A program made the position numbers and the translations under genes. Positions 54,696 to 64,000 of a DNA stretch of 64,000 nucleotides are shown in pieces (position 1 is the first letter of the stretch; each line of letters opens with the position of its first letter). The stretch is from Gammaproteobacteria bacterium. GTDB lineage: Bacteria; Pseudomonadota; Gammaproteobacteria; Ga0077536. The stretch lies in NCBI GenBank assembly GCA_021773835.1, contig JAJFJQ010000062.1, positions 143,322-207,321 of the forward strand, written 5' to 3'. The notes beneath the pieces were generated by a model, which searched no databases, was not told the origin of the DNA, and worked only from the letters and a program-made list of their open reading frames with translations.

Positions 54696-54797
54696 AACTC
54701 ACTAGTCGACCATGCAGCTCCATAGCCGGGCTAGGAAAAATCTAAATAATTCCGCTAGACCGATGATAACGTGGCAGTTTCTAGGACGGTCATTTCG

Positions 54798-54826
54798 TTG
54801 TGGCGACTCGGGTGGCTTGCTATACT
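54798..54826 (+). promoter_or_regulatory. Candidate promoter of the second TPS operon
   Basis: TTGTGG (54798-54803) and TATACT (54821-54826) have the optimal 17-nt spacing. Transcription would start near 54833, which argues for the TpsB start at 54924 rather than an upstream in-frame GTG at 54771. Confidence 0.65.
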
Positions 54827-54923
54827 GGCACGGCCATTTTGGGGGCGGGTCTTCGGCAACAGGCAGTACTCGGTAAGCAGCGCCGGGTGGGCACGGGCAC
54901 GGGTAAGTAATATAAAGCAATTC

Positions 54924-56732
54924 ATGGGTTTAGCTTCAACTACGCGGTGCACGATTAATGCTGCGGCCGGTCGCTTTGCGATACTGCTTCTCGGATCGCT
55001 ATGGATCAGCTCGCCGGTGGCGGCCCCAATCGACGTCCCGGCGGCCGTCCGGCCCGGGGCTATTCGTCCAGGAGAAGAGCGCCAACTGGTCCCCGAGTCT
55101 CCCGCGCCGGCCATATTCGAGGTTCCGGCAGTCGTTGATCGACCGCTCGAGATCGATGCCGGAACTCGCATTCAGGTCTCTGCGTTCGAACTAGTCGGAG
55201 CCGTTGACCGGCCAAAACATGATATAGCGGCAGCCGAGGTTCAGCAGCTACTTGACGAAAACCTGAGTGGCCAGGGCGAAGGGTTCACGGTTGGGCGCCT
55301 GCAGGAAGTCGCTGACGAAGTGACCAGCTATTATCGAGAACACGGCCTCATCTTGGCCCAGGCCTTTGTCCCGGTGCAAAACGTCACTGATGGCGCCATC
55401 AAGATCCAAGTGCTAGAGGGCGTTCTCGGCCGCGTCGTTGCTGAAGGTAACGAAATGTACAGCGACAAAGCCTTGCAGCAGCCGTTTAAGAAACTCGTTG
55501 ATCAACCCGTCACCAACAAAACAGCGGAAGCTGCGCTACTGACCTTGACGGAATACCCAGGCGTTTCCTTATTTGGCGTATTTCAACCGGGCCAGCAAGT
55601 CGGCACCGCCGACATGGTGATCAAGGTGCAGGAAGAAAAACGCTTCGACGCCAGCGTTCGCGCCGACAACCACGGTATTCGCGAGACCGGACAGAATCGT
55701 TACCGGGTAACGGGCTCCGTTAACAACCTCACCGGGGCCGGCGACCGGTTTACCGGTACGCTGCAACATACAGAGCAGCCATCGTTCTCATTCTTTTGGG
55801 CGGCCGAGTACGAGCGGCCCCTACCGTTTCTTTACGACAGCGTATTTAACTTCAGCTTTAACCGTAATCAATTCGACGTCGGCGGCGATTTTCGCGGACG
55901 CGGTATCGCAAGTGATACGCGCAATATGTACGCCTCGTTGAGCAAGTCGTTTATCCGCAGCCGCCAACAAAATTTATCGACCCGGGTCGAACTCGCGCGC
56001 AAGCGGGCAGAAACTAAGGTGCGCGGTCGTTCGCAATCGAAAGACAGCCTCACCACTGCCATGGTCGGGGTGGATTACGATTCGGTTGATTCGCGTTACG
56101 CCGGACTCAATGCCGGATTCTTAGAAGTGACCCATGGATTCAACAACCTTCTCGGAGCGATGGGCAGTACAGCCGGAAGCATTGCGCCCAGCCGTCAGGG
56201 CGGTAATCGAGACTTTGCCACCGGTAAGTTCGACAAAGTATTTGTCAGTTATTCGCGCCTACAAGCCTTATCGATTCTGAGCGAAATGTTACGTCATCAC
56301 ACTGTATTGTTCCGTACCGAACTGCAGTGGTCACCCGATTTATTGGTGCCGCTTGAGCAGTACTCCGTAGGCGGGCCAACCAACGTGCGTGCTTATCAAC
56401 CGACCGAAAACCTTTATGACCGCGCCTGGTTCGCCTCGTTTGAATGGATCATCAACGCACCGGGGATTGCCGATAAGCCGGCGTTCGACAATCGTACCTG
56501 GGGCGAACTTGTGCAGCTCTCGTTCTTTTTCGACATGGCTGCCGGTGTTTTAAACAGCCCGCTGTCGACTGAAGATAAATCGGACAATTTCAAAGGCGCT
56601 GGGATCGGCCTGTCGGCAAACGTTCCGAATAAATTCGCCTCGAAGGTATCGATCGCCTGGCCGGTTGGTAAGCCGCGACCAGAAAATCAACGCGACCCGC
56701 AGTATTGGCTGGATTTCAACTTCTTTTTCTAG
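54924..56732 (+). CDS. TpsB outer-membrane transporter, ShlB/FhaC family (system 2)
   Basis: The 602-residue protein has a signal peptide (INAAAGRFAILLLGSLWIS, cleavage near VAA), a Pro-rich lead, two POTRA domains (from about residue 95, with EVADEVTSYYREHGLILAQAF) and a barrel with the QYSVGGPTNVRAYQPTE tip segment, where VRAY replaces the usual VRGY. It ends in FNFFF, a typical C-terminal strand with terminal Phe. It is diverged from the system 1 transporter and has its own partner 133 nt downstream. Confidence 0.93.
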   Translation: MGLASTTRCTINAAAGRFAILLLGSLWISSPVAAPIDVPAAVRPGAIRPGEERQLVPESPAPAIFEVPAVVDRPLEIDAGTRIQVSAFELVGAVDRPKHDIAAAEVQQLLDENLSGQGEGFTVGRLQEVADEVTSYYREHGLILAQAFVPVQNVTDGAIKIQVLEGVLGRVVAEGNEMYSDKALQQPFKKLVDQPVTNKTAEAALLTLTEYPGVSLFGVFQPGQQVGTADMVIKVQEEKRFDASVRADNHGIRETGQNRYRVTGSVNNLTGAGDRFTGTLQHTEQPSFSFFWAAEYERPLPFLYDSVFNFSFNRNQFDVGGDFRGRGIASDTRNMYASLSKSFIRSRQQNLSTRVELARKRAETKVRGRSQSKDSLTTAMVGVDYDSVDSRYAGLNAGFLEVTHGFNNLLGAMGSTAGSIAPSRQGGNRDFATGKFDKVFVSYSRLQALSILSEMLRHHTVLFRTELQWSPDLLVPLEQYSVGGPTNVRAYQPTENLYDRAWFASFEWIINAPGIADKPAFDNRTWGELVQLSFFFDMAAGVLNSPLSTEDKSDNFKGAGIGLSANVPNKFASKVSIAWPVGKPRPENQRDPQYWLDFNFFF

Positions 56733-56865
56733 GTTTTGGGTTCGGATCCGATGTGAAGTAGTTCTCGGACCGACGGTATTTAGGCACATAGGATGTACGA
56801 ACCAAGGTCCGCTTAAAGCGCGGGCCTGGCGCCGCCTAATTAGGCATATCGAGGAAGTGAGCAGC

Positions 56866-59800
56866 ATGAAAATACGCCCATCCGCCAATGGCCAAGCGCT
56901 GAAGCAGCCACCGCTTCAAGGGCCACGCTCGGCAATACGTCTGAAGCCGTTAACGGCACACATTCGACGCGCGCTATTCCCGGGTCTGGTGTTAGGTCTG
57001 CAGGTTGGAACGGCGATCGCCGGACCCGAAGGCGGCAACGTCGTTGGCGGCAGCGGTAGTATTGCTCGTCCGAATGCCAATACCACGGTGATCAATCAGC
57101 AATCGCACAATCTCGCGATAGACTGGCAAAAATTCAACGTCAAGTCCCACGAGCTCGTACAGTTCAATCAACCCGGCCGCAACGCGCAAGCGCTGAACCG
57201 TATCTTTGATCAAAGCGCGAGCCAGATACATGGCCGCATCAACGCCAATGGCCGCGTCTTGTTGATGAATCCGAATGGCGTCATTTTCGGGCGTAATTCA
57301 CACGTCAACGTCAACGGTTTGGTGGCGGCTGGGATGAAGAATATTCCGGTCGATGATTTTATGGCCGGCAAGTTCAAACTTGAAGCGCTTGAAGGCGCCG
57401 ATGGCGCGGTGGTGAATCATGGAACTTTAGAAGCAGCGACGGGTGGTGATATCACGCTGGTAGGCAAGTCGATCCGTAACGAAGGTGTGATCCTCGCTTC
57501 AGCCGGTCGAGTTAATCTTGCCGCCGGCAATAAAGTCACGCTTGATTTCGACGGCGATGGTTTGATGCGCTTCGCGGTCGATGAAAAGGTATTGGACAAC
57601 GCCCAAGCGCTGGATGACCAGATCGCGAATACCGGCGAAATTTCTGCAGACGGTGGCGACGTGATCATCGCCGCGAGTGCGGCGCAGAATGTTTTCACCA
57701 ATGCGATCAATAACAGCGGCATCGTGCGAGCAGGGCGGATTGAGAATTCTGGTGGCACGATCCGTCTGGTTGGATTGGGACCATCGGCATCGGTGCTCAA
57801 CACCGGAACGATCGATGCATCGGCAGGCGATACGGTTTCAAGCGGCGGTTATGTCGACATTACCGGGGCCGACATTCGCCAAGGTGGTCGCGTCGTCGCG
57901 GACGCGATTGCTGACGCCGGCACCGTTAAGCTCCTCGCATCAGAGACCGTAACGCTAGCGGATGGCTCCGCAACGACGGCGAAGAGCGCAGCGCAATCCG
58001 GCGGTACCGTACACACGCTCGGATCCGAGGTAACGCTCGAAAGTAATGCACGCATTGATGTGTCCGGCGCGACCGGTGGCGGTGTCGCCCTCGTCGGCGG
58101 TGACATACAAGGTGCAAATCCCGCTATCGTCAACGCAAAAACGACGACGGTTGGGGCCGGTGCCTCGATTCTTGCAGATGCTACGGTGAGCGGCGATGGC
58201 GGCACGGTGGTCGTTTGGTCTGACGGTACGACAACGTTTGATGGTGAAATTTCTGCGCGCGGCGGTGTCGAAGGCGGGGACGGTGGCTTCGCCGAAGTGT
58301 CCGGTAAAGAACATATTCATATCAGTGGTTTCGCAGATATGCGGGCACCGCGTGGAACGGCCGGTACATTCTTACTGGACCCGGGTACGGTGAACATCTG
58401 CGCGCTTGGGGCTGCTGGATGTATGACCACCATGATGGGGCCCGACACGATTTCTGACGACCACATCAATGCGCAGCTCCTACTCGCGTCTTTCACGATA
58501 TTGACGTCAGCCGCGGGTTCCGGCGCAGAAGATATTATCGTCGTCGATACGGGCGTATCCATAAGTTGGTCGGCGAACGTTCTGACTATGACCGCTGGCC
58601 GTGATATCACGTTGGATGGAACGTTTGCGGCGACTGGCGCAGCGACGTTGAACCTTAATTTCGGAGCAGCGCTAGCTGGCACGCTCGATTTGAGTGCGGC
58701 ATCGATCGCGTCAGCGACGCCCATCACCGCCACGGGCGGCGCCGGTAACGACACGATCATTGGCCCCAATGTCGATGTTACTTGGTCAACAACCGCCGCG
58801 AACAGTGGGACGATAACGTGGACCGCCCCGAGCGCCGTGACCATAAATTTCACCTCAGTTGGAGACCTCCAAGGCGGCTCGGCCGCAGACACCTACAATA
58901 TCGGACACGTATTGACAACCGGCGCCACGGGCAACGGTGGTAACGATGTATTCAATATCACCGCAGACCCTGGCGGTAACGTTTCTGGTAATGCCGGCAA
59001 CGACATCTTTAACGTCAGTGCAACTCTAGCGGCGGGGACGGGGCTCGATGGCGGCGCGAATGATGACACGTTCAACATTCAATCGAACGCGATCACGATA
59101 GCCGATACGATCATTGGTGGTAGTGAGACCGATACGGTCGTCGGGTTCAATAGCGCCGCGACGTGGGACATCACAGGGACAGATGCAGGGGATTTGATTG
59201 AACCCGGTGGACCGACGACAGTCGCCCAATTCAGCGGCATCGAGACCTTAACTGGCGGAACCGCGGTCGATACATTCAACATCGACGTTAACTGGGGAGG
59301 GTCGCTCAACGGCGACCTGGGCGCTGATAACTTCACCTTCGCCGACACCGTCACCGTCGGTGGCTCGATCGATGGCGGGGCCGGCACCGACACCATTGAC
59401 TGGAGTGCCTACACAGCAGACATCAACATCACGACATCCGGTGCTGGTGCTACCGACGGGTTAGCCGGCGGTGAGGCCAGTATCACTGGGACGTTCACTA
59501 ATATTGATGCGGTAATCAGCAACGGCAATGTCAACAGCTCGCTCCAAGGCCCAGACGGCGCGACGAATACCTGGGCAATTGGTAACGGCGTTGGAACGGA
59601 TGACGACGGGACTTTGACTTCGAGCACCCAAAGCTTGGATTTCACGGATGTCCCGACATTGGTTGGCGGTGACGGTGCCGATGACTTTGTTGTCAGCATG
59701 GGCGGCACGGTGAACACAATTGATGGCGGCAGCGGTGGGACCGACAGTTTAACTGGCGACAGCGCCGCCGTAAGTGCATTCACCATCAACGGTGCAGATA

Positions 59801-62800
59801 GCGGGTTTCTGGTCGGTGTCGTGGGTGCGATGTCCAATATCGACACGCTCAACGGTACTGGAATGGACGATTCATTCTCTTTTACGACCGCCGCAGCCAC
59901 ATGGAGCGGCACCTTGGACGGTGCGGGTGGCAGCGACAGCGTCGACTGGGGCGGCCTGACTAGTGCCATCAATGTCGTTATCACCGACGGCGATGCGACC
60001 GGTTTCGATGGCACGGCATCGAGCACGACCTTCCTTAATATCGAAGACATTACGGGCTCTGGGACAAGCGGGACGTCTGGAGATTCGTTGACCCTAACTG
60101 ACCCAACGGCAATCGCCGCGACGTGGACTTTGGTAGGCGCGGCGGATGCAGGAACCCTTGAGGTTGACCCCGGCGGCGGCCCGTTTACCCTCAGTTTTAC
60201 GGATTTTGCAAACCTAACCGGCGACTCCGCTGTCGACACGTTTAACGTCGACAACGTGACCGGGGGTGATGACCTCAGCGGTAACATTCGAGGTGGTGGT
60301 GGGAATGACATTTTTAACCTTGATGGCATAGCCACGATTGGTGGGACTATTCAGGGCGGGGCTGGGGCCGGTGACACGGTCGTTGGCCCTAATGTCGCGA
60401 ACACCTGGAATATCAGCGGGCCTGGCGCGGGTGATCTTGGCAGCGCGGTGACGTTTAGCGAGATTGAAATCGTCCAAGGTGGCACCGATGACGATACCTT
60501 CGTAGTCACCTCCTTGGCGGCAGGCATTTTCCTCGACGGCCGTGCGCAAGCGGCTGGCGATAGTATCGACTGGTCCGGGTTTGGCTCGGCTGTGGATGTA
60601 ATTCTAGACAGCGTAACCGGTGACGGTTTCGGCAGTAGTAGCGCCGGCAACGGATTGAGCGGTTTTGCCGATATCGATATCGTCGAGGGCGATGGCGCAA
60701 GTAGCTTAGAGGGTATCGCGGCCGGTGGCGTGTTCAACATCGATGGTATCGCGGCGACTACGAATACGTACGTCTCGACAAGTACGCTGACGTTTGAAGG
60801 CTTCAACGATCTGACCGGAAGCGCGACGATGGCAGATAGCTTCGTTTTTGCAGCAGCTGGGTATTCGCCATTGTTCAGTCTCGACGGCGGCGGCAGCGGC
60901 GCAGCGGCGGGCACGATAGATCTGTCGGTCGATCCGACCATCCGCACCTATAACCTGACATCACTCAACACCGGTAATGTCGATGACGGCGCGGCGACGA
61001 TGTTCATGGCGTTTAGCAATGTTGGTAGCCTGGACGCCGGCGGTGGCGATGCTTTGGATTTCTCGACGCTGCTGCCAGCAACCTCGGTTACGGTAAACTT
61101 GCAAACATTGGTGGCAACCAATGTTTTGGACGGTACATTCTCCGGCTTCGATGATTTCACGGGCCACGGCGCGAGCGCGACGCTACGCGCTCCGGACGGT
61201 GGCGTCACGATCGATATCACGGCGGCGAACGCCGGTAACATCGGTGCGACGACATGGGGTGGGTTCTTCAACCTCGAAGCCGGCGACGGCGGTGCCAGTG
61301 GCGACACGTTCGTATTCAGTGGCGCGAGCCCGTCGGTAGGCGGCACGATCACGGGCGACGGTACGACGGGAGCAACGCTCGACTATTCGGATGCGTCGGT
61401 CTCTGCTACTACTGTTACGGTGAACCTCGCAACAAGCTCGGCGACGCTCACCGGCGGCATTAGCAATATCGACGACCTCATCGGCGCGGGCGGCAATGAC
61501 ATACTGCACGGTGAGGACGCGGGCGCCGCGGACCTGTTCGAGATCACGGATGCCGATGACGGGACACTCACTACCGACACCGACACGATCACCTTCGCAG
61601 ACTTCAGTTTCCTCGAATCCGGCAACGACGGCGACACGTTCCGTTTCAACGGCGCAAGCGCCGCAATATCGGGGACCATCACCGGCGATCCGACTGCTGG
61701 TGGCACGCTGGACTATTCCATGATGACGCTCGCGGTCACAATCGACCTCGACGTCCGCTCTGCGAACCTCGTTTTCGGCGGTGCCGCCGGGGGATTCGAC
61801 GATATTCTCGGATTCACCGGTGACAGCGCAAACGACACGCTGATCGGATCGGATGCAACCGTCAACACGTTCACGCTCACCGGCGGGGGTGGTAGCGATG
61901 ACGGCACCTTGGCCGACGGCACCGATACTTTCACGTTCACGGACATCACCGATCTTCAGGCCGGGGCGATGGGCGATACGTTCGCGTTCAGTGGGGCCAA
62001 TACACTCTCCGGCGACATCACCGGCGGCGGCGGAACCGATACGCTCGACTATTCGGCGGCGACCGGTGGACCGTTAACCTTTACCGTCGGGTCGACGATG
62101 TATCCACGGGTCACCGATACCTCCAGTATTGAAGTCGTGATCGGCACGAGCGCGACCGACACATTGAACGGTACCGCAGCCGCTGAGACCTTCACGATTG
62201 ACGGCACCGGCGTACAGATCGGTGGGGTTAGCTACCAGCAGATCGAGACGGTCGACGGCATGAACGGCGCCGACATCTTCAATATCACCGGCAACCACAC
62301 GGGTGACCTGCTCGGCAATGGCGATGGCGACGTGTTCAACCTGAGCGGCACCGCAGTTGTCACCGGCAACCTTGACGGGGGTGGTGCTGTCGATACATTT
62401 AATTTCATGGGTTCCGCTCAGCTTATAGGTCAGGTGATTGGCGGCGCCCCCGGTGGTATGAGCGGCGACACCCTAGACTTCACCGGTTATACCGGCACGG
62501 TGACCGATACGGATCTCGGCGGTGGCGGCAACGGCAATCTCAACGGCACCGCCACCGATCCTATTGTGTTCGGCGGCAATGATCGCACCGGTATCGAAAC
62601 GGTGCTCAACGTTGCTGTGCAGGGCGCCGACATTCTAGGCGTCTATCTGGTCAATGGAACGGATTCCATCCAGCGGGTCGACGATGCCGTGACCAGGACC
62701 GTGTTGCAGGAATGGACTAGTGTCTCAACGTTCATTGGCGGCAATATGGACGACACGTTCATTTTCACGACGACGTCTTCCGAGTTGACTGGTTCGCTCG

Positions 62801-64000
62801 ATGGCGGTGCAGACACGACAGGCGATGTTCTCACCTCCGACTTCGCAATGACGGTCACCATCGACGGTGCGAACATGGGCACCATCGATCCCGATGGTGT
62901 CGGCGGCACCGCGGCGACCGCTTTTGGTACCATCGAGAATCTTCTCGGCGGTGGTATGGCGGGCGGCCTGACGGATTCGTTTACTTTTACCGCCGGTGGA
63001 TCGCTTGCTGGGGCTATCGACGGTAACGGTGGGGCAGCCGATACGGTGACGACTACCGCGACCGGCGGTATTACGCTGAACATCGATGGCACTAACAACG
63101 GTATCGTCGACATCGACACCGTATCCGGTGGCGGCGCCGGATACACCGTCGCCGGCGGCCGGACGTTTACCATCACAGGGGTGAACTCTGGAACGGTCAC
63201 GGGGACTGCATCCACCGTAACATTCACTAACTGGGCGAATCTTACCGGCACAGCTGGATTCGACGACTTGTTCAATTTCAGTGGCGGCGATATCAGCGGG
63301 ACAATAGACGGCCTTGCCGGTTCTGATACGGCGGATTTCACCGCCCACGACACCGATGCGACGATTGCCCTCGGCGGCCTCGGGACGGTCGATGGCTTTC
63401 AAGGCACGACGATTACCGATGCGGGTGGCTTCGACAACATTGACGTGTTGACCGGCCGCGTGGGCGGCACGGATTCATTAACCGGCAGAAATGCCACCGC
63501 GTTGTGGGATCTCGACGGTACCCACCAATATGTTTCCGGCAATACCCTGGATTTCTCCGACTTTGAAGCATTGGTTGGTGGCACTGACGTCGACACCTTC
63601 GATTTTGCCGACGGGATCGATGTCACATCTATCGACGGCGGCGCCGGTGCGGCAGCAATCGTTGATGTCCTGGATCTAGCCGATTACTCGGCCGACCGGA
63701 TCTGGACCATCAATCTTGATGGTGGCGGCACGGTCGACACACCGTCGACGATGAGTTTTGCGGACATTGAAGGCTTCGTCGGTGGGATGGCGATGGATAC
63801 GTTCAACGTCACTGCCGATACTGGACTGCTCAACCTATTCGGCGCTACGCCGGGTAATGTTGACGGCGGCGGTGGTGCGACCAATACGATAAGTTTCGTC
63901 GGACGCACGACGGCAGTAACGGTAGAACTCGATAACGTATCGAATATCACCAGCATCACCGGCGGAACGGGTATTGATTTGATCACCGGCACCTCCGTGG
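56866..64000 (+). CDS. Giant TpsA exoprotein, filamentous-haemagglutinin type (system 2, open at window end)
   Basis: The frame is uninterrupted from the ATG at 56866, preceded by GAGGA at 10 nt, to the window end: at least 2378 codons with no stop. It has an extended, basic signal peptide (about residues 1-48, ending GTAIAGPEGG) and a TPS domain (VQFNQPGRNAQALNRIF, INANGRVLLMNPNGVIFG) with the canonical NPNG. The secretion domain ends around GTFLLDPGTVNICALGAAGC, with a Cys pair six residues apart. From about 58.9 kb on, the protein is a long array of degenerate Gly/Asp/Thr-rich repeats of about 110 residues, predicted to form a beta-helix or beta-roll rod. Anchoring and tip domains are beyond the window. 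Confidence 0.95.
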   Translation, partial: MKIRPSANGQALKQPPLQGPRSAIRLKPLTAHIRRALFPGLVLGLQVGTAIAGPEGGNVVGGSGSIARPNANTTVINQQSHNLAIDWQKFNVKSHELVQFNQPGRNAQALNRIFDQSASQIHGRINANGRVLLMNPNGVIFGRNSHVNVNGLVAAGMKNIPVDDFMAGKFKLEALEGADGAVVNHGTLEAATGGDITLVGKSIRNEGVILASAGRVNLAAGNKVTLDFDGDGLMRFAVDEKVLDNAQALDDQIANTGEISADGGDVIIAASAAQNVFTNAINNSGIVRAGRIENSGGTIRLVGLGPSASVLNTGTIDASAGDTVSSGGYVDITGADIRQGGRVVADAIADAGTVKLLASETVTLADGSATTAKSAAQSGGTVHTLGSEVTLESNARIDVSGATGGGVALVGGDIQGANPAIVNAKTTTVGAGASILADATVSGDGGTVVVWSDGTTTFDGEISARGGVEGGDGGFAEVSGKEHIHISGFADMRAPRGTAGTFLLDPGTVNICALGAAGCMTTMMGPDTISDDHINAQLLLASFTILTSAAGSGAEDIIVVDTGVSISWSANVLTMTAGRDITLDGTFAATGAATLNLNFGAALAGTLDLSAASIASATPITATGGAGNDTIIGPNVDVTWSTTAANSGTITWTAPSAVTINFTSVGDLQGGSAADTYNIGHVLTTGATGNGGNDVFNITADPGGNVSGNAGNDIFNVSATLAAGTGLDGGANDDTFNIQSNAITIADTIIGGSETDTVVGFNSAATWDITGTDAGDLIEPGGPTTVAQFSGIETLTGGTAVDTFNIDVNWGGSLNGDLGADNFTFADTVTVGGSIDGGAGTDTIDWSAYTADINITTSGAGATDGLAGGEASITGTFTNIDAVISNGNVNSSLQGPDGATNTWAIGNGVGTDDDGTLTSSTQSLDFTDVPTLVGGDGADDFVVSMGGTVNTIDGGSGGTDSLTGDSAAVSAFTINGADSGFLVGVVGAMSNIDTLNGTGMDDSFSFTTAAATWSGTLDGAGGSDSVDWGGLTSAINVVITDGDATGFDGTASSTTFLNIEDITGSGTSGTSGDSLTLTDPTAIAATWTLVGAADAGTLEVDPGGGPFTLSFTDFANLTGDSAVDTFNVDNVTGGDDLSGNIRGGGGNDIFNLDGIATIGGTIQGGAGAGDTVVGPNVANTWNISGPGAGDLGSAVTFSEIEIVQGGTDDDTFVVTSLAAGIFLDGRAQAAGDSIDWSGFGSAVDVILDSVTGDGFGSSSAGNGLSGFADIDIVEGDGASSLEGIAAGGVFNIDGIAATTNTYVSTSTLTFEGFNDLTGSATMADSFVFAAAGYSPLFSLDGGGSGAAAGTIDLSVDPTIRTYNLTSLNTGNVDDGAATMFMAFSNVGSLDAGGGDALDFSTLLPATSVTVNLQTLVATNVLDGTFSGFDDFTGHGASATLRAPDGGVTIDITAANAGNIGATTWGGFFNLEAGDGGASGDTFVFSGASPSVGGTITGDGTTGATLDYSDASVSATTVTVNLATSSATLTGGISNIDDLIGAGGNDILHGEDAGAADLFEITDADDGTLTTDTDTITFADFSFLESGNDGDTFRFNGASAAISGTITGDPTAGGTLDYSMMTLAVTIDLDVRSANLVFGGAAGGFDDILGFTGDSANDTLIGSDATVNTFTLTGGGGSDDGTLADGTDTFTFTDITDLQAGAMGDTFAFSGANTLSGDITGGGGTDTLDYSAATGGPLTFTVGSTMYPRVTDTSSIEVVIGTSATDTLNGTAAAETFTIDGTGVQIGGVSYQQIETVDGMNGADIFNITGNHTGDLLGNGDGDVFNLSGTAVVTGNLDGGGAVDTFNFMGSAQLIGQVIGGAPGGMSGDTLDFTGYTGTVTDTDLGGGGNGNLNGTATDPIVFGGNDRTGIETVLNVAVQGADILGVYLVNGTDSIQRVDDAVTRTVLQEWTSVSTFIGGNMDDTFIFTTTSSELTGSLDGGADTTGDVLTSDFAMTVTIDGANMGTIDPDGVGGTAATAFGTIENLLGGGMAGGLTDSFTFTAGGSLAGAIDGNGGAADTVTTTATGGITLNIDGTNNGIVDIDTVSGGGAGYTVAGGRTFTITGVNSGTVTGTASTVTFTNWANLTGTAGFDDLFNFSGGDISGTIDGLAGSDTADFTAHDTDATIALGGLGTVDGFQGTTITDAGGFDNIDVLTGRVGGTDSLTGRNATALWDLDGTHQYVSGNTLDFSDFEALVGGTDVDTFDFADGIDVTSIDGGAGAAAIVDVLDLADYSADRIWTINLDGGGTVDTPSTMSFADIEGFVGGMAMDTFNVTADTGLLNLFGATPGNVDGGGGATNTISFVGRTTAVTVELDNVSNITSITGGTGIDLITGTSV
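58920..64000 (+). repeat. Degenerate ~110-residue protein repeats in the giant TpsA
   Basis: Repeat boundaries are marked by aspartate-aromatic turns such as TLDYS, TIDWS, SVDWG and TLDFTG preceded by GGxGxD. Three clear markers start at 61375, 61705 and 62041, i.e. 330 and 336 nt apart; further variants occur near 59390, 59940, 60565, 62470, 63330 and 63670. Within a unit, a NxxDTF(N/V) turn and a later FxDI.GFxGG turn recur. DNA identity is low, so the copies are old. Confidence 0.75.

Noticed and set aside
57417..63992. Many long minus-strand frames antisense to the giant TpsA, rich in Pro, Ser and Val
   Set aside because: They mirror the Gly/Asp/Thr repeat codons of the plus strand, have no start signals and match no protein type.
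58920..64000. RTX haemolysin or type I secretion substrate
   Set aside because: There are no tandem GGxGxDxUx nonapeptides, and the N-terminus is a clear TPS domain with a signal peptide.

Overview
The window looks like a chromosomal segment of a free-living gammaproteobacterium; the order is not clear from sequence alone. The main support is housekeeping gene order and content: a glnS start, rnr-rlmB, rpsF-rpsR-DUF2232-rplI-dnaB, radA, a CorC-like gene next to ypjD, ffh, sdhCDAB-sdhE-ygfZ and ubiG-gph. A lexA preceded by two CTGT-N8-ACAG boxes of the E. coli type, and an rpsF promoter of sigma-70 type, agree with this. Coding density is high and most genes sit in tight same-strand runs.

Layout. 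1-7.2 kb: the 5' part of glnS (minus), a large PilZ-DUF1631-degenerate GGDEF/EAL protein whose stop codon abuts a Ser/Thr kinase with a cyclic-nucleotide-binding tail, and an NAD-type isocitrate dehydrogenase. 7.3-10.4 kb: a lexA-imuA-imuB mutagenesis cassette with no dnaE2 next to it. 10.6-19 kb: tRNA-Leu(CAG), RNase R, RlmB, the ribosomal/replication run and RadA. 19-21.2 kb: a CNNM/CorC-type protein and YpjD on the minus strand. 21.2-31.7 kb: a surface cassette (two tandem GT-B glycosyltransferases, a TpsB/TpsA two-partner secretion pair, a FecR-domain protein, a SapC-family protein and a PAPS-type sulfotransferase) lying between ypjD and ffh, which are commonly neighbours in this class. 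31.7-44.7 kb: ffh, malic enzyme, then a long minus-strand respiratory run sdhCDAB-sdhE-ygfZ-yheT-type hydrolase-dsbB, a structured 333-nt gap, ygfX, and ubiG-gph-phytoene-synthase-like.

44.7-53.4 kb is a minus-strand signalling island: a membrane-anchored SUMF1/FGE-fold protein, a 1637-residue Ser/Thr kinase with its own C-terminal SUMF1 fold, a PP2C phosphatase and an adenylate cyclase-FHA fusion. 53.7-64 kb (plus strand): a membrane-anchored parvulin, a second TpsB and a giant TpsA exoprotein that is still open at the window end (at least 2378 codons), made largely of degenerate repeats about 110 residues long.

Possible interplay. The cyclase-FHA protein carries the residues expected of an ATP-using cyclase, and the kinase at 4.8 kb ends in an apparently intact cAMP/cGMP-binding domain, so a cyclic-nucleotide link between the two kinase loci is plausible but unproven. 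The enzymes flanking the first TPS pair suggest covalent decoration of a surface or secreted polymer. All function calls are from motif reading; no database search was possible.
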